Positions 39,360-48,447 are shown, counted from the stretch's first letter. The stretch is DNA of 64,000 nucleotides from an uncultured Clostridia bacterium (GCA_944384395.1 CALWTD010000025.1:18572-82571); one strand, 5' to 3'. The notes: generated by a model from the sequence alone, not told the origin. Numbers and translations: made by a program.

Positions 39360-40942
39360 TAAAAATAAATTTAAATAATATACCTTTAAATTATGATGAA
39401 AATTATTTGATAAATAATATATCAAAAAAATTAAATATAAATAAAAATAAAATAAAAAATATAAAAATAATAAAAAAAGCAATTGATGCTAGAAAAAAAC
39501 CAAATATTTTTTATTATTTATCTATTGCAGTTGAATTTTTTAATACTGAATTAGAAAAAAAGTTTAAATATGAAAAAATTACAATAGATTATAGTGGATT
39601 GTCATATAACAAAATAAATTGCAATAAAAAAATTATAGTTGTTGGGTTTGGACCAAGTGGAATGTTTTGTTCGTTATCGCTTGCAAAAATGGGATTAAAT
39701 CCAATTGTTATAGAGCAAGGTGATAGTGTTGAAAACAGAATAAAAAAAGTAAAAGATTTTTGGGAAAAAGGCAAACTTGACACACTTTCAAATGTCCAAT
39801 TTGGAGAAGGGGGAGCAGGTACTTTTAGTGATGGTAAGTTAAACACAAATTTAAAATCTGAAATTTGTAATAAAGTTATAAACGAATTTTATATTCATGG
39901 AGCACCCGAAGAAATTTTATACGAAAGCAAGCCACATATTGGAAGTGATAAACTTTGCAATGTCGTTAAAAATATAAGACAAGATGTTATATCAATGGGT
40001 GGAACAATAAAATTTAATACAAAACTTGTAAATATTTTTTTAGAAAATAATAAAGTTAAAAGTATAGAAGTATTAAATACGCTAACAAATAAAAAAACTA
40101 TAATTGATTGTGATTTTTTATGCCTTTGTTTGGGACATAGTGCAAGAGACACTTTTAAATTGTTAAAAAATTTAAATGTAAATATAAATCAAAAGCCTTT
40201 TGCAATGGGCGTGAGATTAGAACAAAAAGCAGAAAATATAAACAAAATGCAATATGGAGAAAATTATTCTAATTTTCTTCCAACTGCAGATTATAAACTT
40301 GTAACACACCTAAATAACGGAAGGAGTGTTTTTACTTTTTGTATGTGTCCGGGGGGAATGGTTGTTGCATCTTCATCAAATAATGGAGAAATTGTAACCA
40401 ATGGAATGAGCAATTTTAAACGAGATAACAAATATTCAAACAGTGCAATTTTAGTTAATGTTATGCCAAGCGACTATGAAAGTGATGATGTTCTTGCTGG
40501 AATATATTTTCAAGAAAAATATGAAAAACTTGCATATAATCTTGGTGGTGGAAATTTTAGTGCTCCTGTTGAAAGTGTGGGCTCATTTTTAGATAACAAA
40601 ATAAATAATGGACAATGTTCATATTTGCCAAGTTATAAATTTGCTAATTTAAAAAACTGTTTACCAAATTTTGTATATACAAGTTTAAAAGAAGGATTAA
40701 ATATTTTTAGAAAAAAATACAAACATTTTGCTCTTGACGATGATATTTTAATTGGTGTTGAAACAAGGAGTAGCTCTCCAATAACAATTCTTCGTGATGA
40801 AAACTTAGAGTCAAACATTAAAGGAATTTATCCTTGTGGAGAAGGTGCCGGTTATGCGGGAGGAATTGTTTCAAGTGCACAAGATGGTATTAAAGTTGCA
40901 CAGGCAATATATAATAACTTATTAAACAAAAATAAAAATTAA
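39356..40942 (+). CDS. FAD-dependent dehydrogenase, COG2509 family
   Basis: 528 residues. An N-terminal domain of about 85 residues, very rich in Lys/Asn/Ile, precedes a Rossmann motif VVGFGPSGMF near 96-105. Next is the family block SNVQFGEGGAGTFSDGKLNT near 143, and a C-terminal GVETRSSSPITILR plus YPCGEGAGYAGGIVSSAQDG. This arrangement is typical of the COG2509 uncharacterised dehydrogenases, which often sit beside an HI0933-type protein as here. The start codon overlaps the upstream stop. Substrate unknown. A hairpin terminator shared with the converging transporter gene ends the unit. Confidence 0.9.
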   Translation: MIKINLNNIPLNYDENYLINNISKKLNINKNKIKNIKIIKKAIDARKKPNIFYYLSIAVEFFNTELEKKFKYEKITIDYSGLSYNKINCNKKIIVVGFGPSGMFCSLSLAKMGLNPIVIEQGDSVENRIKKVKDFWEKGKLDTLSNVQFGEGGAGTFSDGKLNTNLKSEICNKVINEFYIHGAPEEILYESKPHIGSDKLCNVVKNIRQDVISMGGTIKFNTKLVNIFLENNKVKSIEVLNTLTNKKTIIDCDFLCLCLGHSARDTFKLLKNLNVNINQKPFAMGVRLEQKAENINKMQYGENYSNFLPTADYKLVTHLNNGRSVFTFCMCPGGMVVASSSNNGEIVTNGMSNFKRDNKYSNSAILVNVMPSDYESDDVLAGIYFQEKYEKLAYNLGGGNFSAPVESVGSFLDNKINNGQCSYLPSYKFANLKNCLPNFVYTSLKEGLNIFRKKYKHFALDDDILIGVETRSSSPITILRDENLESNIKGIYPCGEGAGYAGGIVSSAQDGIKVAQAIYNNLLNKNKN

Positions 40943-40948
40943 ATGCAT

Positions 40949-40981
40949 AAAAAAACTTTATATTGCTATAAAGTTTTTTTT
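40949..40981. terminator. Bidirectional terminator
   Basis: AAAAACTTTATA/TATAAAGTTTTT hairpin with an A run on one side and a T run on the other. It lies between the convergent flavoprotein and Na/Pi transporter genes. Confidence 0.85.
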
Positions 40982-42581
40982 ATTTAATATTACAAATACC
41001 CAATATAACATCAGTTAAATTTGTGTTTATTTGTTCAAAATAATTTATAACATTTAAAAAACAAGTGTATTTTCTTATTTTTTGTTCCATTGAAACAGTG
41101 TCTTGAATTATATTCTTTTTTGCTCTTATTTTTAATTTCACAATTTTTTCAAGTCTTTTTATTATTTGCTCCAACAAAACTGAACTCGTTAATCCACCTT
41201 GATTTATTGTTTCATCCATTATTTGTCGCATATCTTTTAAATTTTCTTCCATAAGTTGTTTTATTGCAAGTATAATTTTTAATTGTTTTTGTGTGAAATT
41301 TACTTTTTTGTTGTTATATTTGCAAGAGTCAATCAGTTTTATTATATTAACATTTGTTTTTTCAATGCCAATGTATGTATTGTTTAAATCTCGTTTATTA
41401 TCAATATCACTATCAGACAAATCACCACTGAGTTGCAATAAATTTTTATTCATGTTTTGTGTTGATAATATAATTTCATTTAGTTTTTGCTTTAATTGCT
41501 CATCATTTGCATCTTCAAATGTTGAAACGTATTTCATACTGTCTTGTAAATAATCGCAGGTTTCATTGAAAAAAGTAAGTGCATTTGCATTTAGTTGTAT
41601 TAATCCAAGAGTTGGCATTGATGATATTTGTTCTAGTGATTTTTCTTTTTTGTCAGGCAAAATTTTATCCAAAAAGTTTTTAAATATTTTTGCAAAAGGA
41701 AGTGTTATTATTGCCGTTACAACATTAAATATAATGTTTATAAAAATTAGTTGCCAAGTAATATTATTTAAAAAAGATGTAAGAGGAGTTACCCAATCAA
41801 AAAGGCTAATTAAACAAAAAATAATTGTTCCAACAATATTAAACGTTAAATAACTTAAACTTGCTTTAAATGCTTTTCTGTTTTGTGAAAGCCCAATAAA
41901 TAATAATGTTATACAAGTTCCAATATTCATTGCATAAATAACATAAATTGCGTTATTTAATGAAATTAGCATTGGTGTCATTGATAAAATTGAAGCAAGT
42001 ATTGCCATTGTTCCAATCGGGCTATTTATTAGTGCAGACATAACAAGACCTAAACAAAAAAGAATAAATGGATTATTTATGTTAAAAAAGAAATCAACAA
42101 ATCCTTGTGTTTTAGATAGTTCGTTAGACGCCATTGACATTAAAGATAAACCAATAAACAACAAACCTAATCCACAAAGGCAAAGCCCCCAATTTTTTAC
42201 ATTGTTATTTTTTATAAACAAAGTTAAAAAAACACCAACAAGCAAAAAAAGTCCAAAATATCCAATAACATTTATGCCTTGAAATATTAAAAGTAACATG
42301 TTTAATGCACTTCCTATATTTGAACCAATAATTAAACAAATTGATTGGGTTAAACCCAAAATTCCTGCACCACATAAACCAATGATAAGTGAAACGGAAG
42401 CCGTGCTAGATTGAAGTAAAATAGTTAAAAAACTGCCAAAACCAACATTTTTTAAATTGTTATACTTGTATTTTGCAATGCTTTTTCTAATTTTTGTACC
42501 ACAAATTTTTTCAAAAGCCCCACTCATAACACTTGTTCCAAATAATATAAGAGCAATTCCTGATAAAAAGTTGACAACCAT
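40980..42581 (-). CDS. Na+/phosphate cotransporter with PhoU-like C-terminal domain
   Basis: 533 residues. Two Na/Pi-cotransporter repeats in the first 330 residues carry the characteristic QSSTAS motif (near 54-59; GFGSFLTILLQSSTASVS) and SPIGTMAI near 190. Several membrane helices follow. The C-terminal 200 residues are helical and charged, as in PhoU-like domains of the bacterial NptA/YjbB group. Known role: sodium-coupled phosphate transport; some members export phosphate. I place the start at 42581 because AAAAGGA is six bases upstream and the sequence then begins MVVNFLSGIALILFG; the longer open frame adds unrelated residues that overlap the promoter. It is divergent from serS. Confidence 0.88.
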   Translation of the reverse strand: MVVNFLSGIALILFGTSVMSGAFEKICGTKIRKSIAKYKYNNLKNVGFGSFLTILLQSSTASVSLIIGLCGAGILGLTQSICLIIGSNIGSALNMLLLIFQGINVIGYFGLFLLVGVFLTLFIKNNNVKNWGLCLCGLGLLFIGLSLMSMASNELSKTQGFVDFFFNINNPFILFCLGLVMSALINSPIGTMAILASILSMTPMLISLNNAIYVIYAMNIGTCITLLFIGLSQNRKAFKASLSYLTFNIVGTIIFCLISLFDWVTPLTSFLNNITWQLIFINIIFNVVTAIITLPFAKIFKNFLDKILPDKKEKSLEQISSMPTLGLIQLNANALTFFNETCDYLQDSMKYVSTFEDANDEQLKQKLNEIILSTQNMNKNLLQLSGDLSDSDIDNKRDLNNTYIGIEKTNVNIIKLIDSCKYNNKKVNFTQKQLKIILAIKQLMEENLKDMRQIMDETINQGGLTSSVLLEQIIKRLEKIVKLKIRAKKNIIQDTVSMEQKIRKYTCFLNVINYFEQINTNLTDVILGICNIK

Positions 42582-42643
42582 AAAAATCCTTTTATTTATT
42601 GTGTTTAAATTTAAAAATACTATATCTATGTATATTTTATTAT

Positions 42644-42672
42644 ATATTAAATTAGTATAATACAATTGTCAA
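42644..42672 (-). promoter_or_regulatory. Promoter of Na/Pi cotransporter gene
   Basis: Minus strand: TTGACA (42672-42667), 17 bp, TAATAT (42649-42644). Confidence 0.65.
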
Positions 42673-42730
42673 TATTAAACATAAAAATATGTGTATTTTG
42701 CGGTATAGTGGTTAAAATTATTGTTATTAG

Positions 42731-42759
42731 TTGCAAAAGATATTTGGTTGATATATAAT
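42731..42759 (+). promoter_or_regulatory. serS promoter
   Basis: TTGCAA (42731-42736), 17 bp, TATAAT (42754-42759). The leader is only about 15 nt, leaving no room for a T-box. Confidence 0.75.
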
Positions 42760-42780
42760 AACAAAGCATAGGAGAGAATT

Positions 42781-44064
42781 ATGTTAGACATAAATTTAAT
42801 TGTAAACAATACAAAGTATGTGCATGACGCACTATTAAAAAAGGGATTTGATGTTGATTTTAAAAATGTTATAGAACTTTATAATAAAAGAAAAGATTTA
42901 ATTGTTAAAAACGATGAGTTAAAAACAGAAAAAAACAAACTCTCTGCCTCTGTTCCAGTAGTAAAAAAACAAGGTGGAAATATACAAGAAATTTTTGAAA
43001 AGGTTAAAGATTTAAATAAAAAAATAGATGAATATGACGCCGAATTAAAAAAAGTTGAAGAAGATATAAGGAACTTTTTATCTCCACTTCCCAACATGCC
43101 AGACGATGACTTACTTCCAGGTGAAAAAGAAAACAATAAAGTTATAAAAGAATTTGGCAAAAAACCAGAATTTAATTTTAAAGCAAAAGACCATGTTGAA
43201 CTTTGTGAAAGTTTGGGACTTATTGATTATGAGCGCGCCGCAAAAATTAGTGGAAGAGGTACGTGGCTTTATACAGGTCTTGGCGCAAGATTAGAATGGG
43301 CACTACTTAATTATTTTATTGATACTCATATCAATGATGGATACAAATTTATTTTACCACCACATATTTTAAATGAAGAAAGTGGATATACGGCAGGTCA
43401 ATTTCCAAAATTTAAACAAGATGTTTTTTGGCTTGAAGGAACCGAACCAAAGAAGTTTATTCTTCCAACAGCAGAAACTGCACTTGTAAACATTCATAGA
43501 AATGAAATATTAAAAGAAGAAAATTTGCCAGAAAAATTGTTTGCATATACTCCATGTTATAGATGTGAAGCAGGTTCCTATCGAACAGAAGAAAGGGGAA
43601 TGATAAGAGGCTATCAATTTAATAAAGTTGAAATGTTTCAATATGCAACAGAAAAAAACAGCAAACAAAGTTTTGAAGAACTTGTTGATAAAGCGTGCAA
43701 GTTGGTTGAAAGATTGGGACTTCATTTTAGATTGAGTAAACTTGCAGCAGGAGATTGCTCACACAGTATGGCACGAACATATGATGTTGAAGTTTGGATT
43801 CCAAGTATGGGTATATATAAAGAAGTATCTTCTGCAAGCAATGCAAATGATTATCAAGCAAGACGAGGAAATATAAGATATAAAGACAAAGAAACTGGAA
43901 AAATAAAGTATTGTCATACTTTAAATGCATCTGGACTTGCAACGTCAAGAGTTCTTCCAGCACTTGTTGAACAGTGCCAAAATGAAGATGGTAGTGTAAC
44001 AATTCCAGAAGTTTTAAGAAAGTATATGGGTGGAATTGAAAAAATTTATCCAATAAATAAATAA
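42781..44064 (+). CDS. serS: Serine--tRNA ligase
   Basis: 427 residues, class IIa synthetase; charges tRNA-Ser, two genes for which are in this window. Residues about 28-100 form the long antiparallel coiled-coil arm that grips the tRNA-Ser variable arm. Motif 2 is the CYRCEAGSYRTEERGMIRGYQ region near 258, and motif 3 is HTLNASGLATSRVLPALVE near 380. All hallmark residues seem present and length is normal. AGGAGAG lies just upstream of the ATG. A hairpin follows the stop, and pyk begins only 20 bp beyond it. Confidence 0.97.
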   Translation: MLDINLIVNNTKYVHDALLKKGFDVDFKNVIELYNKRKDLIVKNDELKTEKNKLSASVPVVKKQGGNIQEIFEKVKDLNKKIDEYDAELKKVEEDIRNFLSPLPNMPDDDLLPGEKENNKVIKEFGKKPEFNFKAKDHVELCESLGLIDYERAAKISGRGTWLYTGLGARLEWALLNYFIDTHINDGYKFILPPHILNEESGYTAGQFPKFKQDVFWLEGTEPKKFILPTAETALVNIHRNEILKEENLPEKLFAYTPCYRCEAGSYRTEERGMIRGYQFNKVEMFQYATEKNSKQSFEELVDKACKLVERLGLHFRLSKLAAGDCSHSMARTYDVEVWIPSMGIYKEVSSASNANDYQARRGNIRYKDKETGKIKYCHTLNASGLATSRVLPALVEQCQNEDGSVTIPEVLRKYMGGIEKIYPINK

Positions 44065-44068
44065 TAAA

Positions 44069-44099
44069 AAAATAAAGCAAATTGTTTTGCTTTATTTTT
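44069..44099 (+). terminator. Terminator-like hairpin between serS and pyk
   Basis: AAAATAAAGCAAA/TTTTGCTTTATTTT followed by TTAAG. It ends 20 bp before the pyk start codon, leaving no space for a pyk promoter. Confidence 0.7.
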
Positions 44100-44118
44100 A
44101 AGAAATAAAGGAGAAAAA

Positions 44119-45513
44119 ATGTTAAGAAAAACAAAAATAATAGCAACACTTGGACCAAGCAGTGATAGTGAAAAAATGATAGAAAAATTAATAAAGGCAG
44201 GAGTTAATGTTTTTAGAATAAATTTCAGTCATGGAACTTTTGAGAATATAGAAATGTATATAAAAAGAGTTCAAAAAGTACGAGAAAAATTAAATATGCC
44301 AATATCTATTATGGTTGATACTCGTGGTCCAGAGGTTAGAGTTTGTTCGTTTAAAGACAAAAAGATAATGTTAAAAAGGGGACAACAATTTTCTTTTGTT
44401 TCAAATAATGTTATTGGAGACAACACAAAAGTGCAAATAACTCAAAAAATTTGTGTGGATAATGCCAAGATTGGTGGCATAGTGCTTGCAAATGATGGAA
44501 AATTAAAACTAAAAATAATAAATAAAAAACCTAATGAATTGGTTTGCAAAGTGTGTGCAGGTGGAGAACTTAGAGACAATAAAAGTTTGTCATTTGTAAA
44601 TCAACATTTTGATTTTGAATACTTAAACAAAAAAGACAAACAAGACTTAAAACAAGCACTTGTGCTTGGTGTTGAATATATTAGTGCAAGTTTTGTTAAC
44701 ACTAAAAAAGATTTGGAAGAACTAAAAAATTATGTTTACCAATTCGATAAAAATATAAAGATTATTGCAAAAATTGAAAATAGAACAGGAATAAATAATC
44801 TTGATGAAATAGTTGCAAACTGTGATGGTGTTATGGTCGCTCGTGGAGACTTGGGTGTTGAAGCAAGTTTTGAAAAACTACCAATTTATCAAAGAAAAAT
44901 AATTAGTTTTGCCAAGAAATATTCAAAAACAAGCATTGTTGCAACTGAAATGCTAGAAAGCATGATAACATCAATTCGTCCAACTCGTGCCGAAATTAGT
45001 GATGTTGCAAAAGCAGTGTTTGATGGTGCGGGTGTTGTTATGTTATCTGGCGAAAGTGCAATGGGACATGACCCAGTGTCTTGCGTAAAAACAATGGTAA
45101 AAATATTAAAAGAAGCAGAAAGTGAGTTTGACTATTATACTAAGTTTAACAATATGCCAAAAAATCCAAAGACAAGCAACGACCTAATTATACAAAGTGC
45201 AGTAAATGCAAGTTTCTTTTTAGGTGTTAAGGCAATAGTAACATACACAAGTAAAGGTACAAATGCATTAAAATTTTCAACTAAATACGCAAAGGTGCCA
45301 ATCGTTGCTATTGCAGACACAAAAAAAACATTTAACGCTTTGTCCATGATTTCAAATTGTGTACCTGTATTATCAAAAAAAGAAGATGATATATTCAGTC
45401 AGACAAAATCAATATGTTTAAAAAACAAGATTGCACAAAAAAATGATTTAATAATTGTAACAACAGGAACAACAGATAAAATTTCAAATGTGTTAAAATT
45501 TGTTAAAATTTAA
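44119..45513 (+). CDS. pyk: Pyruvate kinase
   Basis: 464 residues; transfers phosphate from phosphoenolpyruvate to ADP as the last step of glycolysis. N-terminal KTKIIATLGPSS and RINFSHG, then DTRGPEVRV near 71. The K+/Mg2+-binding region KIENRTG is near 215, followed by MVARGDLGVE and the signature IVATEMLESMI with RPTRAEISDVAKAVFDGAG. The C-terminal domain is normal, and the extra PEP-utilising domain found in Bacillus-type enzymes is absent. AAGGAG precedes the ATG. No promoter is visible between serS and pyk, so expression probably depends on read-through of the intervening hairpin. Confidence 0.97.
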   Translation: MLRKTKIIATLGPSSDSEKMIEKLIKAGVNVFRINFSHGTFENIEMYIKRVQKVREKLNMPISIMVDTRGPEVRVCSFKDKKIMLKRGQQFSFVSNNVIGDNTKVQITQKICVDNAKIGGIVLANDGKLKLKIINKKPNELVCKVCAGGELRDNKSLSFVNQHFDFEYLNKKDKQDLKQALVLGVEYISASFVNTKKDLEELKNYVYQFDKNIKIIAKIENRTGINNLDEIVANCDGVMVARGDLGVEASFEKLPIYQRKIISFAKKYSKTSIVATEMLESMITSIRPTRAEISDVAKAVFDGAGVVMLSGESAMGHDPVSCVKTMVKILKEAESEFDYYTKFNNMPKNPKTSNDLIIQSAVNASFFLGVKAIVTYTSKGTNALKFSTKYAKVPIVAIADTKKTFNALSMISNCVPVLSKKEDDIFSQTKSICLKNKIAQKNDLIIVTTGTTDKISNVLKFVKI

Positions 45514-45549
45514 CTAAAAAAACTCTATTTTAAGATAGAGTTTTTTTAT
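45514..45549 (+). terminator. Terminator of pyk
   Basis: AAAAAACTCTAT/ATAGAGTTTTTT with a short loop; it also serves the converging small gene. Confidence 0.9.
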
Positions 45550-45556
45550 AAAAATT

Positions 45557-45880
45557 TTAAAACGATAGTCCTTTTTCTTGGTTATTTAAAAATCTTTGAT
45601 AATTTTCAACAAGTGACATATCTGTGTATTGGTTTGCATTTAATATATATGCCTTGTTTTCAGTTAAAACAATGGTTACAATTGAATCGTTGTATTTAGT
45701 TGGATTTTGTTTTATTTCTTTAATTGCTATAGGTAAAGTCTCTTGACTTACAAGTTTGGCTAAAATTGGAATATATCTAACGATGTAATTTCCTTTTTCA
45801 TTTACACAATAATCAAAAAACACATGGTCATTACCATAATTTTCAACAAAGTCTGTTATTTGATTTTTAGTTAATTTCAT
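45557..45880 (-). CDS. Uncharacterised small cytosolic protein
   Basis: 107 residues with no signal peptide or membrane helix. Alternating helix and strand segments (ITDFVENYG, YIVRYIPILAKLV, SIVTIVLTENKAYILNANQY) suggest a compact alpha/beta fold. I do not recognise the family. The start is supported by AAGGGG seven bases upstream. It lies alone between the pyk terminator and the promoter of tRNA-Ser(CGA). Confidence 0.7.
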   Translation of the reverse strand: MKLTKNQITDFVENYGNDHVFFDYCVNEKGNYIVRYIPILAKLVSQETLPIAIKEIKQNPTKYNDSIVTIVLTENKAYILNANQYTDMSLVENYQRFLNNQEKGLSF

Positions 45881-45947
45881 AAAATTTCCCCTTATATTAA
45901 AAAGATAACATACTTTTTACAAAAGTTCAATAGTACTAATAAAATAA

Positions 45948-45976
45948 TTGAAAAAAAATAAATTTTGTGATATTAT
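45948..45976 (+). promoter_or_regulatory. tRNA-Ser(CGA) promoter
   Basis: TTGAAA (45948-45953), 17 bp, TATTAT (45971-45976), with TGA before the -10. The tRNA begins 11 bp downstream. Confidence 0.8.
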
Positions 45977-45986
45977 ACTTTGGCAT

Positions 45987-46076
45987 GGAAGGATGTCAGA
46001 GTGGTCGAATGTGCTGGTCTCGAAAACCGGTATGCCCGAAAGGGCATCATGGGTTCAAATCCCATTCCTTCCGCCA
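45987..46076 (+). tRNA. tRNA-Ser(CGA)
   Basis: The acceptor stem GGAAGGA/TCCTTCC with discriminator G and an encoded CCA at 46074-46076. The anticodon loop CTCGAAA gives anticodon CGA (reads UCG) at 46021-46023. A long variable arm (TGCCCGAAAGGGCA) and GGGTTCAAATCCC T-arm are typical of class II tRNA-Ser. A terminator follows, and beyond it lies the accessory island. Confidence 0.97.
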
Positions 46077-46079
46077 ACA

Positions 46080-46117
46080 AAAACCTAAATCGATAATCTC
46101 GGTTTAGGTTTATTTTT
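46080..46117 (+). terminator. Terminator of tRNA-Ser(CGA)
   Basis: AAACCTAAATCGA/TCGGTTTAGGTTT hairpin followed by ATTTTTTT. Confidence 0.88.
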
Positions 46118-46151
46118 TTATAATAAAAGACAAACCATTATTGTTTGTCTT
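46118..46151 (-). terminator. Terminator overlapping the end of the DUF6680-like gene
   Basis: Minus strand AAGACAAAC/GTTTGTCTT (46151-46127) followed by TTATTATAAAAAAA. Its first arm includes the last codons of the gene. Confidence 0.65.
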
Positions 46152-46710
46152 CTTTTGTTTTATTTTTACTTTTTTGAGTGTTTAGTTTGTTCTCAATTTC
46201 ATTTCCATATTTTCTTACAGCATCTATAGGAGTATTAACATCTGTCATTTGTGTAAATACTTTTGCTATTTCAAGTTGACCCTTTTTGTATATATTTTCT
46301 TGCTCTATTTGATTTAGCAATCCTACCGGAATATAAGGATTTTGTATTAACTCCCAGTTGATATTTTTATATTTTAACGCTTTTGCCATAGCTTCTAACA
46401 TCTTTGTTTTATTGTCATCAATCTCTTTTCTTTTTTGAGCCATTTGTTCTGGCGTAATATTCATTGACTTCAAATATATATTGTATTTCTCTATAACTTC
46501 TTTATCGTCATGAAAAACAATAGGAACAGAATTGAAAACATTTACAGAAATTTGGTCCACATAGTCAAAAGACCTATAAGACATAAGATGCGAAAACACT
46601 CTCATTTTATCTTTTCTTTTTTCACTCCTATCTTGTAATTTTTGTCCAATAATTACTGCTAAAATAGGTATAACAATAATAGCTATTAAGTTAATTATAT
46701 TTAATGCCAT
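46138..46710 (-). CDS. Small membrane-anchored protein, DUF6680-like
   Basis: 190 residues: an N-terminal membrane helix (about 5-22, IINLIAIIVIPILAVIIG), then a charged QKLQDRSEKRKDKMRVFSHLMSYR segment and a helical cytosolic domain, ending in a Lys-rich tail. The basic helix with an RVF..LMS.R pattern, followed by a hydrophobic VNVFNSVPIVF, resembles DUF6680 proteins that often travel with mobile elements. I hold the family name loosely. AAGGAG lies five bases before the ATG. It is the first gene after tRNA-Ser and is separated from the recombinase by the 176-bp nested inverted repeat. Function unknown. Confidence 0.65.
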   Translation of the reverse strand: MALNIINLIAIIVIPILAVIIGQKLQDRSEKRKDKMRVFSHLMSYRSFDYVDQISVNVFNSVPIVFHDDKEVIEKYNIYLKSMNITPEQMAQKRKEIDDNKTKMLEAMAKALKYKNINWELIQNPYIPVGLLNQIEQENIYKKGQLEIAKVFTQMTDVNTPIDAVRKYGNEIENKLNTQKSKNKTKEDKQ

Positions 46711-46773
46711 AAAAACTCCTTCTATTTAATTAAGTATAGCACAAATCTTGTTTTATTTCAATATTTCAAGCAA

Positions 46774-46949
46774 AAAAGTGGCGGTTTATGCCGTGAAAGG
46801 TTCTTGACATGAGTAGAAATGGTATAGGCTTGTTGCTAAGGGCAAGAAAAGATAATTGCTTGCAATTTCTTTCCCTTGACCGCATGCCCTGAAATTACCA
46901 TTTCGTAGAGGCTCGTGTCAAGAACACCATGGAATAAATAGCCACTTTT
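46774..46949. other. 176-bp nested inverted repeat / candidate structured RNA downstream of the recombinase
   Basis: Successive pairings from outside in are AAAAGTGGC (46774-46782) with GCCACTTTT (46941-46949), then GGTTCTTGACATGAG (46799-46813) with CTCGTGTCAAGAAC (46912-46925). Inside lie AAATGGTA (46817-46824) with TACCATTT (46896-46903), AAGGG (46838-46842) with CCCTT (46873-46877), AAGAAA (46844-46849) with TTTCTT (46866-46871), and an apical ATTGC/GCAAT. It is clearly more GC-rich than its surroundings and codes for nothing. It touches the recombinase stop codon. Candidates are a conserved element-borne RNA, a recombination site, or a regulatory 3' structure. Confidence 0.75.
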
Positions 46950-48447
46950 AAACATAGTATTTTACCTCAATATCAACCATATTGGGTTTTTCTTTATTTT
47001 GTATATATTGTGGTAGTTTAGAATTAAAAGTAAAAAGAAAAAAGCCCTGATTTGTATCAGGACTTCTTTTTATTGGGCTATTAAATATTATTTCAAGTTT
47101 ATCTTCATAAACTCTTATTTCTTTGATTGCATAATCTATTAAAAGTTTGGGTTCAAGTTTTAATGCTTCTATATAAAACTCTTTTATGGCTTGTTTTGAT
47201 ACCTTAAAAGCATTTTTAGACTTTTCTATTAGTATTTGTCTATCAATATCTTCAAGTTTATTTTCAAGCTCTTTCATGCGTTTATTCGTTGTATTATTAA
47301 CAATTCCTTGTTCAACTGCTTTCATAATATTGTTAAGCGAGATTTCTGCTTGTTTATATTCCTTTACAAGTGAATTAATTAAACTATTTGTGTTAGATTG
47401 CATTTCTTGTAGTTTGAATAATGCTTCTATAATAGTATCTACATATTCTGAATTAGATAAAACTTTCAATATATTATCTAATACAAAGTTTTCAAAAGTT
47501 TCTTTTCTTACACTTGATTTTGTGCAACCATTGTTTCTTTTTCTTCCTAAACATTTGTAATAATGTCTTTTTGAGCCATCTTTTGCAGTTCCACATTCTG
47601 CACTAATTGGCATACCACAATAACCACATTTTAGTTTATGTCTTAACAAGTAAACTAGTTCGACACTTCGTTTTCCATATTTATTAAGGTCAATTTTGTT
47701 TCTAACTTTTGTATATATTTCATTTGGCACAATTGCTGGATACATATTTTCAAATATCTCATCTTTAAATCTATATATACCTGAATATTTTTCATTTTTA
47801 AGTATATTGTAAATGGTATTTCTTGCAAATGGTTTACCTCTGTTAAATATTCTTTTTGAATTAAGTTCTGCAATAATATCTTTAACATAAGTTCCAAGTG
47901 AATATTGTTCATATATAAATCTCACAACTTCTGCTTGTTCTTCATTGATTAGTATTTTATGATTTTCAACTTTATAGCCATAAATGATTGTTCCACCTGT
48001 AAAGTTTCCTTTAAGTCTAGTTTCTTTCATTCCACGTTTTACTTTTTGAGCAAGTTTTGCTGAATAATATTCAGCCATACCTTCAAGTAAACTTTCGAGT
48101 ATTATTCCTTCTGGTGTATCTGGTATGTTTTCCATAGCAGATAATAATTTAACACCATTATCTTTTAATATCTTTTTGTATTTTGCAGTTTCATATTTAT
48201 TTCTGCTAAATCTATCTAGTTTGTAAACAATTACATGTTCAAATTCTTTCTTATCACTATCCTTAATCATTTGCTGAAAGTCAGGTCTATTGTCATTGGT
48301 TCCAGTCATTGCTCTATCTATGTAGGTTTTAATAATGACAATATCATTTCTTTGTGCATAATCTTGACAAACTCTTAATTGTCCTTCAATAGATTGTTCA
48401 GTTTGGTTGTCGCTAGAGTATCTAGCATATATTACAGCTGTTTTCAT
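46948..48447 (-). CDS. Large serine recombinase (transposon/ICE integrase type)
   Basis: 499 residues. N-terminal resolvase domain with YARYSS (catalytic Ser at 11 within the Y-x-R-x-S motif) and YKLDRFSRN near 96. A recombinase domain (about 160-265) follows, then a zinc-ribbon with CGYC and, 22 residues later, a further Cys pair (LKCGYCGMPI...YKCLGRKRNNGC). The C-terminal coiled coil lies at about 345-420. This order is that of TnpX/TndX-type enzymes, which excise and insert clostridial elements without a tyrosine recombinase or transposase. AAGGAG precedes the ATG. Nested inverted repeats lie on both sides. Size and domains look intact, so it could be active. No relaxase or conjugation genes are present, so the element is reduced or is a cargo-bearing mini-element. 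Confidence 0.95.
   Translation of the reverse strand: MKTAVIYARYSSDNQTEQSIEGQLRVCQDYAQRNDIVIIKTYIDRAMTGTNDNRPDFQQMIKDSDKKEFEHVIVYKLDRFSRNKYETAKYKKILKDNGVKLLSAMENIPDTPEGIILESLLEGMAEYYSAKLAQKVKRGMKETRLKGNFTGGTIIYGYKVENHKILINEEQAEVVRFIYEQYSLGTYVKDIIAELNSKRIFNRGKPFARNTIYNILKNEKYSGIYRFKDEIFENMYPAIVPNEIYTKVRNKIDLNKYGKRSVELVYLLRHKLKCGYCGMPISAECGTAKDGSKRHYYKCLGRKRNNGCTKSSVRKETFENFVLDNILKVLSNSEYVDTIIEALFKLQEMQSNTNSLINSLVKEYKQAEISLNNIMKAVEQGIVNNTTNKRMKELENKLEDIDRQILIEKSKNAFKVSKQAIKEFYIEALKLEPKLLIDYAIKEIRVYEDKLEIIFNSPIKRSPDTNQGFFLFTFNSKLPQYIQNKEKPNMVDIEVKYYV

Noticed and set aside
42582-42665. 28-residue N-terminal extension of the Na/Pi cotransporter
   Set aside because: It overlaps the promoter region and lacks a ribosome site, while AAAAGGA fits the start at 42581.
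47186-47560. 124-residue plus-strand open frame
   Set aside because: Antisense shadow of the recombinase coiled-coil and zinc-ribbon region.
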